Shown here piece by piece: positions 1 through 7,184 of a stretch of DNA of 36,503 nucleotides. Source of the DNA: Acidobacteriaceae bacterium (GTDB taxonomy: Bacteria > Acidobacteriota > Terriglobia > Terriglobales > Acidobacteriaceae); contig PLXP01000245.1 of assembly GCA_003151435.1 (NCBI GenBank), forward strand, positions 636 through 37,138. The letters run 5' to 3'. A model generated the notes under the pieces. It ran no database searches and was not told the DNA's origin. It worked only from the letters and a program-made list of their open reading frames with translations. Every line of letters begins with the position of its first letter. Position 1 is the first letter of the stretch. Both the position numbers and the translations under genes were made by a program.

Positions 1-66
1 TCGGGCATCAGCGTCGATCTCTTTTTGGGAGAGCACGCGCAGTGAATGGCCCCATGTTCTTGACAT
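1..66 (-). CDS. Partial hypothetical protein, N-terminus only
   Basis: On the minus strand an ATG at 64-66 is preceded by AGAGG at about 6 nt, a usable ribosome binding site. The frame stays open for 22 codons to the window edge, starting MSRTWGHSLRVLSQ. The start lies 34 nt beyond the NADAR gene stop, so it would be the next gene on the same strand. Too little is visible to name a family. The call rests only on the RBS, the open frame and the spacing, so it is tentative. Confidence 0.4.
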   Translation of the reverse strand, partial: MSRTWGHSLRVLSQKEIDADAR

Positions 67-100
67 GCGAACCTCTCGATTTTTACTGCAAGCCGCTGGA

Positions 101-685
101 TTAAGAGGCGGCCTGCAGCACAGTTGTAAGAGTGGGAGCGAGGAAAGACATGCTGCGGGTCATCTTCCTCTGAGTGTCCGGGTCAGCCTGCAAAACTGCC
201 TTGCGTTCTTCCCGAACTTGCATGAGGATACGGCCTAGACGGTTGTCGCCGGCGCCAGTGCAACGAACGCCGATTCCATACTTCCGCTGCGCGGCTGGAA
301 CAGTGCGGCACTTGCAGACGCCCCAGAAGTTGTCGTGACAGACGTTTCCGTAGATGAGTTTGGCATCTTCTGTGGAGAGGAGAACTTCACAGACTTCCGG
401 CCAAGAGAACTTGGACCGCTGGATATCCAGCATGACCGGCTCCTCAACCTGTTTCCAGTCGGGACGAATCCAGTACTGAGGGATGCCTTTGCCCATGGCG
501 CGCGCCTTCCACGGCTTGCAATTCCAGCCGATGAAAGACACGCGATCGGGACGGTTGAGAATCTTAGCCGCCTCAATCGCCGCGGCGGCACTGTGGTATT
601 CGTCGCCTTCGAAGAAAAAACCGCTGCGATGGAGCAAACCGAGAGCAGCGTACCGCCCGGTGAACGAATCGATGACTTGTGGCAT
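101..685 (-). CDS. NADAR / YbiA-like domain protein
   Basis: A 194-aa protein spanning most of a NADAR domain. Visible family-like features are a ligand-side segment FEGDEYHSAAAAIEAAKIL, then AMGKG before an Arg-Asp-Trp, then KF followed by a Leu-rich stretch, D-N-FWG, and a C-terminal GDNRLGRILMQVREE. Known NADAR proteins act as N-glycosidases on riboflavin-pathway intermediates (YbiA), and some reverse guanine ADP-ribosylation in DNA. Which applies here cannot be read from the sequence, and no DarT-like toxin is adjacent. The ORF track starts at a TTG at 730, but that codon lies in the U-tract of the upstream terminator. The ATG at 685 has GGAG 7 nt upstream and is preferred. The protein has no signal peptide and is probably cytoplasmic. 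Confidence 0.8.
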   Translation of the reverse strand: MPQVIDSFTGRYAALGLLHRSGFFFEGDEYHSAAAAIEAAKILNRPDRVSFIGWNCKPWKARAMGKGIPQYWIRPDWKQVEEPVMLDIQRSKFSWPEVCEVLLSTEDAKLIYGNVCHDNFWGVCKCRTVPAAQRKYGIGVRCTGAGDNRLGRILMQVREERKAVLQADPDTQRKMTRSMSFLAPTLTTVLQAAS

Positions 686-727
686 GTGAGAGCTCCGGGT
701 GGAGTGGAAGTGAGAGGGGAAGAGGCA

Positions 728-758
728 CAAAAAGCTGATCCCGCCGAGATTGGCGGGA
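728..758 (-). terminator. Rho-independent terminator after the lipoprotein gene
   Basis: Read on the minus strand, TCCCGCC-AATCTC-GGCGGGA forms a 7-bp GC-rich stem, followed after 5-6 nt by TTTTT. It lies 31 nt past the stop of the lipoprotein gene (789) and before the preferred NADAR start (685), so it should separate the two transcripts. The gap between stem and T-run is slightly longer than ideal. Confidence 0.6.
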
Positions 759-788
759 CCGATGGCTTGCTCAGAACGGGGGAACGGG

Positions 789-1700
789 CTAGTAGCTTGG
801 GGCCCAGCTAAACAGCTTCCCGTTCTCGTTTACATACTTGACCTTTCCGGTGGCGAGATCCGCTTGCCAGAGAGCTTGCTGTTCGCCTTGGGATCCGTTG
901 ATAAAGTCGAAGGACACTGAGTAGGTTGTTAAGCCGTCCTTCTTCGCGTCCCAACCCTTGGCAGCCTTCAGACCGGGGCTGGCCATGAACATGTCTACTA
1001 CGGCTTGGACGTCGCCGGTGGATCGGCCCTGGTCGGGGACGGTCATGATCGCCGCTCTGACAAGGGAGGTTGCCTTGCCCTCCGGTGATAGCGGGGGAAA
1101 TGTGAGGGAAGGCGTGTAATCGACCGTCTTGCTGCTGTCGATTACGTCTGGGTTCTCAGCCTTGATGATCTTCCCTTTGAGCGGCTTTGCGCCCTCTCCA
1201 CCGACAGCCGCGATGATGTCTTTGCTCTGCCAGGCTCCATTGAAGTAGGACTCGAAGTGCACCTTGAACGCTCGGGCCGGGAAGGGAACTTCGCGGTCTT
1301 TGACGTTCACGGTGGAAGGCCATCCCGTTTTGGTAAATCGCGTGTTCGGCACTGCCATCCAGAGCGGTTGGGTGGTGAACTTGCCCTGGTGGACGATGAC
1401 GTTCTCATCACCGGCTACTGACTTCGGAGCGCCGAGCGGCAGCTTGCCTTCCTCGACGTTCACCCAGAGCTTTAAGCCTTCTGGCAAATTCGTTGTTCCA
1501 AAAACCACAATTCTTCCATCGACAAGTCGGGAAGCGCTCGCGTCAATGAAGAGATCTCGGTCCGGTGAAAAAGCTTTGAGGGCGGACCCAGACGGGCTTG
1601 GATCAGCGGAGGCTCCACCGTTTGACTCATGACAACCGGCGACGACAAGCCCCGCCAACGCTACCGTTCCCATGAGGGTCAGCTTCATCCAATTGCGCAT
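789..1700 (-). CDS. Secreted lipoprotein of unknown function
   Basis: A 303-aa product with a lipoprotein signal: positive start MRNWMK, a hydrophobic core, and a lipobox ending VVAGC with the modified cysteine at residue 23. A Ser/Gly/Pro-rich linker follows, then a beta-rich body. The middle contains a segment about clear gain-type effects (VFGTTNLPEGLKLWV) and the C-terminus has a pattern like small export-associated or PepSY-like folds (ALWQADLATGKVKYVN), but I do not recognise a named family. The start ATG has AAAGGG at about 5 nt. It sits 106 nt downstream of scpA on the same strand and has its own terminator, so it may be a separate or a read-through unit. Confidence 0.75.
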   Translation of the reverse strand: MRNWMKLTLMGTVALAGLVVAGCHESNGGASADPSPSGSALKAFSPDRDLFIDASASRLVDGRIVVFGTTNLPEGLKLWVNVEEGKLPLGAPKSVAGDENVIVHQGKFTTQPLWMAVPNTRFTKTGWPSTVNVKDREVPFPARAFKVHFESYFNGAWQSKDIIAAVGGEGAKPLKGKIIKAENPDVIDSSKTVDYTPSLTFPPLSPEGKATSLVRAAIMTVPDQGRSTGDVQAVVDMFMASPGLKAAKGWDAKKDGLTTYSVSFDFINGSQGEQQALWQADLATGKVKYVNENGKLFSWAPSY

Positions 1701-1806
1701 AGATACCCTTTCCGATCATGTCGGACCTGCACCAAACTGGTGTGGAAGTAGCTTCCATTCTAGCGGCAATGCTCGCCCGATGCTGAGCCTTGCCCGTTAC
1801 CTTGGG

Positions 1807-2685
1807 TTAGGTCCACTGATCGAACGAGCCGGCCATAGTCATTGATTCCTCAAACGAGGGGCTCTTTTTGATGAGGATGGCTCCGCCCTGCCTCTCCTGT
1901 TTGAGAAATACCGCACCCACGCGGACCATCTCGAGAACAGCGAGAAACGCCGCGGTGATGATTCGCGGGGAGGCAGACCCAGCGATTGCATCCTCGAAGG
2001 AGATCGGCGCGTCTTCCAGGCGTAGGCTATCGCGGAGGATGCTGAACATCTGCGCCACCGTGACCTTCTCATTGGCAATCGTCATAGAAGGACGGTTCGC
2101 CGCGCGCTCCATGATCTGCTGGAACGCTTTTTCTAGGTCGGTAGAGTCGTCGGGTTGGGAAGGCTGAGGCTCGGGTTCGCGGGAGTCGTCACGGAACTCA
2201 CGGTTGCCAGGATTTGTCCACCGTGACTCCTCGGCCCACTGGCGATTGCGGAGCATGGCGGCGGCCTGCTTTACCTGATCGTATTCGAGAAGCCGTTCGA
2301 CGAGGCTCTTGCGCGGGTCGTCAGGCAATGTGCCATCAAGGGGGCGCTCGAAGGGCAGCAGCATCCGTGACTTGATGTAGATGAGCTGCGATGCCATGTG
2401 AACGAACTCGATCGCTCTATCTACCTCTTCTACCGGGATGGTTCGGCTGTAGGCCTGGAACTGTGCCGTGATCTTGGCCATGGGGAGGTCGTAGATGTTC
2501 AGGTTCTGCTTTTTGATGAGCATTAGCAGAACGTCTAGAGGGCCGTCGTACACATCTCCGATCTGGAGGCTGTACGGAAACGGCTCCTCTTCTTCGCCCT
2601 TCCCGACAGGGACCGGTGTGCCGGCTGGGGGATTGGGCGCTGGGGCCGGGTCAGCCGGGGTCACCTTGTCGGGTTTTTTGGGCAT
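1807..2685 (-). CDS. scpA: Segregation and condensation protein A (ScpA kleisin)
   Basis: A 292-aa kleisin subunit of the SMC-ScpAB condensin complex, which bridges the SMC ATPase heads and helps organise and segregate the chromosome. The N-terminal domain begins near residue 43 with the family signature YDGPLDVLLMLIKKQNLNIYD, followed by the helix IEFVHMASQLIYIKSRMLLP. The C-terminal winged-helix part includes ITAAFLAVLEMVRVGAVFLKQ. Between them lies an acidic, Pro/Gln-rich linker (about residues 165-190). The first 35 residues are a Pro/Lys-rich extension not needed by the fold. The ATG has AAGGTG at 5 nt. No scpB follows in the window; the next gene is a lipoprotein. The upstream gene order has been changed by the IS630 insertion. 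Confidence 0.95.
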   Translation of the reverse strand: MPKKPDKVTPADPAPAPNPPAGTPVPVGKGEEEEPFPYSLQIGDVYDGPLDVLLMLIKKQNLNIYDLPMAKITAQFQAYSRTIPVEEVDRAIEFVHMASQLIYIKSRMLLPFERPLDGTLPDDPRKSLVERLLEYDQVKQAAAMLRNRQWAEESRWTNPGNREFRDDSREPEPQPSQPDDSTDLEKAFQQIMERAANRPSMTIANEKVTVAQMFSILRDSLRLEDAPISFEDAIAGSASPRIITAAFLAVLEMVRVGAVFLKQERQGGAILIKKSPSFEESMTMAGSFDQWT

Positions 2686-2777
2686 GGGACACCTTCACTG
2701 GTTATGGTAGTTGCGGGATCGGCGGTTCTTATAAACCTTTTTGGCTCTTGAATATCCGATACTTCTCTCGGAACTGG

Positions 2778-2993
2778 CTAATGGGCTAGCAGCTGTAGCG
2801 GAAGATAAGGAGACTCCACGTTGCATTGCAGTCCTGCCTCCATTCCTAAATGCGCAAATATGAGCCCGGGGAAGCAAATGAAACCTCGCGTTGACTTCTG
2901 GTTTTCCCCATGCTTGGCTTCGGTCTCGTGTTCCCGAACGAGGATTGCGATTGACTCATTGAGGAGTACAGCATCTTTGCTGGACACCCCCAT
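2778..2993 (-). CDS. Possible 71-aa ORF abutting the IS630 element
   Basis: An open frame starting MGVSSKDAVLLNES that I do not recognise. Its ATG lies immediately outside the IS630 target site. If the IS and one TA copy are removed, the stop codon of the BNR-propeller gene becomes TAA in a TAATG arrangement with this ATG, which would be a translational-coupling layout. That context is the main argument for a gene. Against it are the lack of a clear Shine-Dalgarno, the short length, and a composition that does not clearly favour coding. It may equally be non-coding sequence upstream of scpA. Confidence 0.3.
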   Translation of the reverse strand: MGVSSKDAVLLNESIAILVREHETEAKHGENQKSTRGFICFPGLIFAHLGMEAGLQCNVESPYLPLQLLAH

Positions 2994-3049
2994 TAGAGCA
3001 CCTCTCCTGATGGTGTATAGTATGGATGGCGATACTCCGCGCACATGCT

Positions 3050-3460
3050 ATGGCGCGACCTTATTCGGATGATTTGCGACGGAAGCTGCTTGAGGCCTAC
3101 GACCAGGGCAAGGGGAACCTGTCGGAGTTGGCCGAACGTTTCGGTGTGAGCCTGGGTTGGGCATGGAAGGTCTCGGCGGCAAGGAAGCGTACCGGGCGGA
3201 TGGAGCGGCCCAGTTATCGCCCCGGAGCCAAGCGCCGGATCGACGAACCTGCTTTAGCTGGGTTATTACGTTCCCACCCCGACGCGACATTAGTCGAGTT
3301 ACAGGCGGAGTTGGAGAACAAGACCGGCCTGCGGGTGAGCACACAGCATCTGTGGCGGGTGGTGAAGCGGATGGGCTTCCGGCTTAAAAAAAGTCACTCC
3401 ACGCCCAAGAGCGCGACACGGAAGCGAACCGCAAGCGGCGCGAAGAATTCGTCGAGGTGA
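3050..3460 (+). CDS. IS630 transposase, N-terminal part (orfA)
   Basis: This frame encodes the DNA-binding half of the transposase. The start MARPYSDDLRRKLLEAY is typical of IS630 orfA, followed by a helix-turn-helix around NLSELAERFGVSLGWAW and a second helical domain ending RVVKRMGFRLKK. An upstream in-frame ATG at 3026 is also possible; the one at 3050 matches family N-termini better. The zero-frame tail after the A7 run (STPKSATRKRT...) is not conserved sequence, because the protein is expected to continue in the -1 frame. It overlaps orfB by 4 nt at the nominal boundary. Confidence 0.85.
   Translation: MARPYSDDLRRKLLEAYDQGKGNLSELAERFGVSLGWAWKVSAARKRTGRMERPSYRPGAKRRIDEPALAGLLRSHPDATLVELQAELENKTGLRVSTQHLWRVVKRMGFRLKKSHSTPKSATRKRTASGAKNSSR
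3386..3392 (+). other. A7 slippage site for programmed -1 frameshifting
   Basis: Seven adenines follow the codon for Leu in FRL-KK. Reading shifts from frame 2 to frame 1. After a -1 slip the frame reads KSLHAQERDTEANRKRREEF and runs without a stop straight into the orfB DDE domain, which restores a typical full-length IS630 transposase. Poly-A slippage is a known mode of expression in IS630 elements. Confidence 0.7.
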
Positions 3461-3993
3461 TTGGCAGGATCGACCTGGAACGGTTGATCTTTCTCGATGA
3501 GAGCGGCGTCTCTACGCAGATGACGCGCCTGTATGCGCGTTGCACGGGAGGCGCGCGCATTCATGAAACCACCCCCGATGGCAGATGGAAAATCCTCACC
3601 ATTCTGGGCGCCATCAGCACCCGCGGCATGATTGCCACCATGACCATCGAGGCGGCCACGGACCGGGAGATATTTCTGGCCTTTCTGGATGAGGTCTTGT
3701 GCCCGAAACTGCGGCTCGGCGACGTGGTGGTGATGGACAATCTCAGTTCGCACAAGGTCAAAGGGGTGAGGGAAAGAATCGAGGCGGCAGGAGCCCAACT
3801 GCTCTATCTGCCGCCTTACTCGCCCGACCTGAACCCCATCGAGAAGGCCTGGGCAAAGCTCAAACAACTGCTCCGCGAGGCCAAGGCACGAACCAAAGAA
3901 ACACTCGATCAGGCCATCACCGAGGCTCTGCCATGCATCACTCCAGACAATGCAAAGGCATGGTTCAGATTAGCTCTCAACGGTCTACAGTAA
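3457..3993 (+). CDS. IS630 transposase, DDE catalytic part (orfB)
   Basis: The DDE_3 catalytic domain of the transposase, which cuts and joins the element ends at TA targets. The acidic triad is visible: Asp in IFLDESG, Asp in VVVMDNLSSHK, and Glu in LNPIEKAW, with the family block LYLPPYSPDLNPIEKAW complete. The nominal start at 3457 is a GTG overlapping the orfA stop (GTGA). However, coding-like sequence extends upstream to the A7 run at 3386, so the active product is probably the OrfAB fusion rather than a separate protein. The stop at 3991-3993 lies 14 nt inside the right end. Confidence 0.9.
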   Translation: MIGRIDLERLIFLDESGVSTQMTRLYARCTGGARIHETTPDGRWKILTILGAISTRGMIATMTIEAATDREIFLAFLDEVLCPKLRLGDVVVMDNLSSHKVKGVRERIEAAGAQLLYLPPYSPDLNPIEKAWAKLKQLLREAKARTKETLDQAITEALPCITPDNAKAWFRLALNGLQ

Positions 3994-4006
3994 AACAGAA
4001 AATGCT

Positions 4007-7000
4007 CTAGAGATGGCCCAAACCGAGCTGCGTGAGAAACTGGGTCCAGAAGGCGGCGGAGGGCTGGATGCCGGTGCCGGTAGCGGTGAGTTTGAAAGGT
4101 GAGTGCGGATCGTCGCTGGCGATGGTGAATTCGGCAGAGAGTGCGCCGCTGCCGGACGGAGTGAACTGGAAGGTGACATCGGATTCACCGCCCGAAGGGA
4201 TCGCGATGGGGAAGGTGGGCGCGGGATTCAGCGAGAAGTCATTGCTGCCATTGGTGAGCGTAATTGAGGCGATATTCAGCGGGGTCGTACCTACGTTGAA
4301 TAGCTGAACGGAAATGGCGCGATTGGCTACGGTAGTGACGGAGCCAAAGCCCACGGTGGCGATGGGGTTCGTGGCGAGGCGCTGGACGAGGCCAGTGTTG
4401 ACGCCGGTACCGCTCGCGGGGATGGTGCGGGTGGCCTGGGTGGGGTCGTTGGTGGTCAATTCGAGCAGAACGAAGGCATCGCCGGTGGTGGTGGGAGCGA
4501 AGATGACCTGAAAAGCCTGCGTGCCGGCAGGATCGATGGTGACAGGCAGAGCGGGCACGGCGCCGATGGTAAACGGGGCGGTGCCGACAACGCTGGCGGC
4601 TGAGATCTCGAGAGGCGCATTTCCGCAGTTATAGACGTAAAACGGCAGGGTCACGGACTGGCCGGTGGCGACCGTGCCGAAGGCGAGATTGGAATCAGAA
4701 GCGAAGACGGGAGTGCCGGGATTGGCGGGGCGCGTCGCCTCGAAGCAACTGCGTCCATAGGTGCCCACCCGCAGCACGGGGGGCGAAACGGAGTTGTCGA
4801 TGGCCAGCGAAGTACAGAAGACAATGGGCAACCCAGCACCGTAGATCTTCCAGGTGGCGGAGCCGGTAGCGCTGTCGCCGGTTCCGGTGACGGTCGCGTT
4901 GGTAGAGCGCAGAACACCAGCATCGTTGGCGATGATGATCGCCGGCGGCGTCTGGCTCTTGTCGAAGACCACCGAATAGACAGGCAGATCCGGAACGTTG
5001 CCCACGGGACCGCTGCCGTCGGCGCCGCTTACGTCGAACCAGGTTGCGCCGCCATCGAGGGACAGGAACACGTGGCGGGTGCGGTATTTCGCGTGGATGC
5101 CAGAGACGCCGCCGTAGACTACGGCCACACGCTGCTGATCGATGGGGTCGACTGCAATGGAATTCACGGGACCTATCGCGATGCCGGCTCCACCGGGAGT
5201 GGTGACGAGCGGGGCGGCATCCCAACTGTTGCCGCCGTCGAGGGAACAGTGCACTGAGCCGTCGAATGCGCCGGCCCAAACGGTCAAGGCTGCCAATGGA
5301 GTGGTTGTAATGCAAGTGATGTAGCCGCCGGGAGCGAGTGGGGTGGCCACGAAGATCGCCCCGGAATCGATGCTCTTGTAGAGGGTCTTTCCCTCGCTCA
5401 CATAAACGGTGCGAGCCGTGGGGTCGAGGCCGGTCTGTTCCAGCGCGATCGCCCTTTGCGTGTTCGGTAGTGGATTTTTAAGATTCTGTCCAAAGGTGGC
5501 TGGCGAGGAAAAGGTGCTGATCCAGTGGGCGCCCGCGTCCTTGGATCTCATAAAGAACTCGTCGTCGAAGCCGTAGACGATGGTGGGGTCTGCCGGATCG
5601 ACGGCCACCAACCATCCGTCGCCGTTGATGCCGGCGTGCCACTGGCCGGCCAGATCGGTGGGACGGTGTCCGGAGGTGCCGGTGTCCTGGCATCCCCCGT
5701 AGGTGTACGCGTTGGGGATTCCCTTTCCATCGCCCTTGTCTTTGCCGCCCTTGCCGATATCGATTCCGCGAAACAGACTGGTGGCGAGATTTCCGTTGAT
5801 GCAGTTCCAGGCTCCGCCGCCGTTCTGGCTGGTGGCAATGCCGCCATCGGTGCCGGTGTAGATCTGCGTGGGGGCGGATGTTCCGCGATGCGCCGAGGGG
5901 CTGAAAACCATGGCATGGTTGTCCCAGTGCACTTGGGATGCCGTGACCGGCTGGGATTGGAAGCCGTTGCCGCCGTCGACGGATAGCCACACTTGCTGGA
6001 AGCCGGCATAGACGCGTTGAGAGTTGAGGGGATCGACCCCGAGGGTGAGGTCGAAGTTGGTCTGGCTGAATGAATACTGGGGAGTCCAGCCCTTGGTTGT
6101 GCGGGGATCGTCGTTGTTCGCGGCAACACCCAGAAGATTGGGAAACGGAACCCAGAAATTGCCGCCATCGTTGGAGCGAAAAAGCCCGACATAGACCTGC
6201 GTGGGGGGATTGGTGGGCAGCGTGTTCTGCACGCTGGCGTAGAGGTAGTTGTTGTTAACTTTGGAGCCATCGAAAGCAGACTGGGCGAGTGCGAAGAGGT
6301 TGTAGGAGCCAGCGGCAGGCGCGCCCGTGTTTTTGAACAGGTCGATGTCGAAGGTGATCCCCGCATTGGTGGACAACATGAGGCCGGTGCCGGCGACGCC
6401 GGCATACACGGTTGTCGCGGGGGTATCGGAATCCAGCAGCAGGGCGCAGATCCTGCCGGCCACGACAGGATTTCGGTCATCGAACGCAGGCAGGTTGGCG
6501 CCGAAGTTGCGGCCACCGTCACGGGAACGATAGAGGCCCTGGTTGGTAGCGACCAGGAGGCAGTCGGCGGCGGGGCAGACGATGCGATTGATGCCGACAT
6601 TGGCAAAGATGGTGCCGAAGTAGCCGCCGTCGACGATGCTCCAGGTGAGACCAGCGTCGGCGCTGCGGTAGATACCGGCCGCCTTCGTAAAGGTGGCGCC
6701 GCCATCGAAGAGGTTTCCGCTGCCGGCGTAGAGGATCTTGGGATTGGCTGGATCCATGGCCACTGCGCCCATGGAGAGAGAGAACATCTGATCCGTGAGC
6801 GGGACCCAGGTGGAACCGGCATCGGTCGTCTTCCAGATGCCGCCATCGTCGGAGGAGATGTAGATGGTTTGATCGCTGGAACCGGTGGGGTCGATGACAA
6901 TGTCGGTCACCTGACCGGCGTCTGGGCCCTTGCCCATGGTCGACTGATCGGCGTCCACGATGATCGGGGCGGGACCGATCGGCGTCCAAAGCACTTCAGC

Positions 7001-7147
7001 GTCGAGGTCGAGCTGAAAGAAGTCGGCGACCGCTTGCCGCCATACGTCGGGACGAGGTGTTCCGGCAGGATCGGAATGGTTGAGAAGAAAGCGGGATCCT
7101 TTCTCGCCCACGTCGGCAATGCTGATTGTGGTGGTGTCGTCCGCCAT
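4007..7147 (-). CDS. BNR/Asp-box beta-propeller protein with two C-terminal ASH-like domains
   Basis: A 1046-aa protein, last gene of the six-gene block. Residues of about 85-760 carry at least ten Asp-box type motifs of the S-x-D-x-G-x-T-W kind (for example KTTDAGSTWVP, RSADAGLTWSI, LSLDGGATWFD), as in sialidase or sortilin/VPS10-like propellers. Near the C-terminus are two immunoglobulin-like domains starting LAFGTVATGQSVTLPF and VGFGSVTTVANRAISV, which resemble choice-of-anchor D / ASH repeats. There is no signal peptide at the N-terminus. The ATG has AAGGAGA at about 6 nt and lies 37 nt after the previous stop. Sialidase catalytic residues were not identified, so a binding or scaffold role is more likely than hydrolysis. 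The final codons run into the IS630 target site, where the ancestral TAA has become TAG. Confidence 0.85.
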   Translation of the reverse strand: MADDTTTISIADVGEKGSRFLLNHSDPAGTPRPDVWRQAVADFFQLDLDAEVLWTPIGPAPIIVDADQSTMGKGPDAGQVTDIVIDPTGSSDQTIYISSDDGGIWKTTDAGSTWVPLTDQMFSLSMGAVAMDPANPKILYAGSGNLFDGGATFTKAAGIYRSADAGLTWSIVDGGYFGTIFANVGINRIVCPAADCLLVATNQGLYRSRDGGRNFGANLPAFDDRNPVVAGRICALLLDSDTPATTVYAGVAGTGLMLSTNAGITFDIDLFKNTGAPAAGSYNLFALAQSAFDGSKVNNNYLYASVQNTLPTNPPTQVYVGLFRSNDGGNFWVPFPNLLGVAANNDDPRTTKGWTPQYSFSQTNFDLTLGVDPLNSQRVYAGFQQVWLSVDGGNGFQSQPVTASQVHWDNHAMVFSPSAHRGTSAPTQIYTGTDGGIATSQNGGGAWNCINGNLATSLFRGIDIGKGGKDKGDGKGIPNAYTYGGCQDTGTSGHRPTDLAGQWHAGINGDGWLVAVDPADPTIVYGFDDEFFMRSKDAGAHWISTFSSPATFGQNLKNPLPNTQRAIALEQTGLDPTARTVYVSEGKTLYKSIDSGAIFVATPLAPGGYITCITTTPLAALTVWAGAFDGSVHCSLDGGNSWDAAPLVTTPGGAGIAIGPVNSIAVDPIDQQRVAVVYGGVSGIHAKYRTRHVFLSLDGGATWFDVSGADGSGPVGNVPDLPVYSVVFDKSQTPPAIIIANDAGVLRSTNATVTGTGDSATGSATWKIYGAGLPIVFCTSLAIDNSVSPPVLRVGTYGRSCFEATRPANPGTPVFASDSNLAFGTVATGQSVTLPFYVYNCGNAPLEISAASVVGTAPFTIGAVPALPVTIDPAGTQAFQVIFAPTTTGDAFVLLELTTNDPTQATRTIPASGTGVNTGLVQRLATNPIATVGFGSVTTVANRAISVQLFNVGTTPLNIASITLTNGSNDFSLNPAPTFPIAIPSGGESDVTFQFTPSGSGALSAEFTIASDDPHSPFKLTATGTGIQPSAAFWTQFLTQLGLGHL

Positions 7148-7184
7148 GCGTTCTCTCCTTGGGTTGGGTTTCGGTGACCTGATT

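Larger units (their letters stand above)
2996..4007 (+). mobile_element. IS630-family insertion sequence, about 1012 bp
   Basis: The two ends read GAGCACCTCTCC at the left and, on the opposite strand, GAGCATTTTCTG at the right. These are short imperfect terminal inverted repeats with a perfect GAGCA core. Both ends are flanked by TA (2994-2995 and 4008-4009), the IS630/Tc1-mariner target duplication. Between them lie orfA and orfB with a DDE transposase and an A7 slippage site. Both ends and all catalytic residues are present, so the copy looks intact. The right TA is part of the stop codon of the neighbouring minus-strand gene. Confidence 0.85.

Noticed and set aside
5548-6900. 450-aa minus-strand ORF in the BNR gene region
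   Set aside because: Out-of-frame shadow rich in Ser/Pro/Thr, while the BNR frame carries clear Asp-box motifs.
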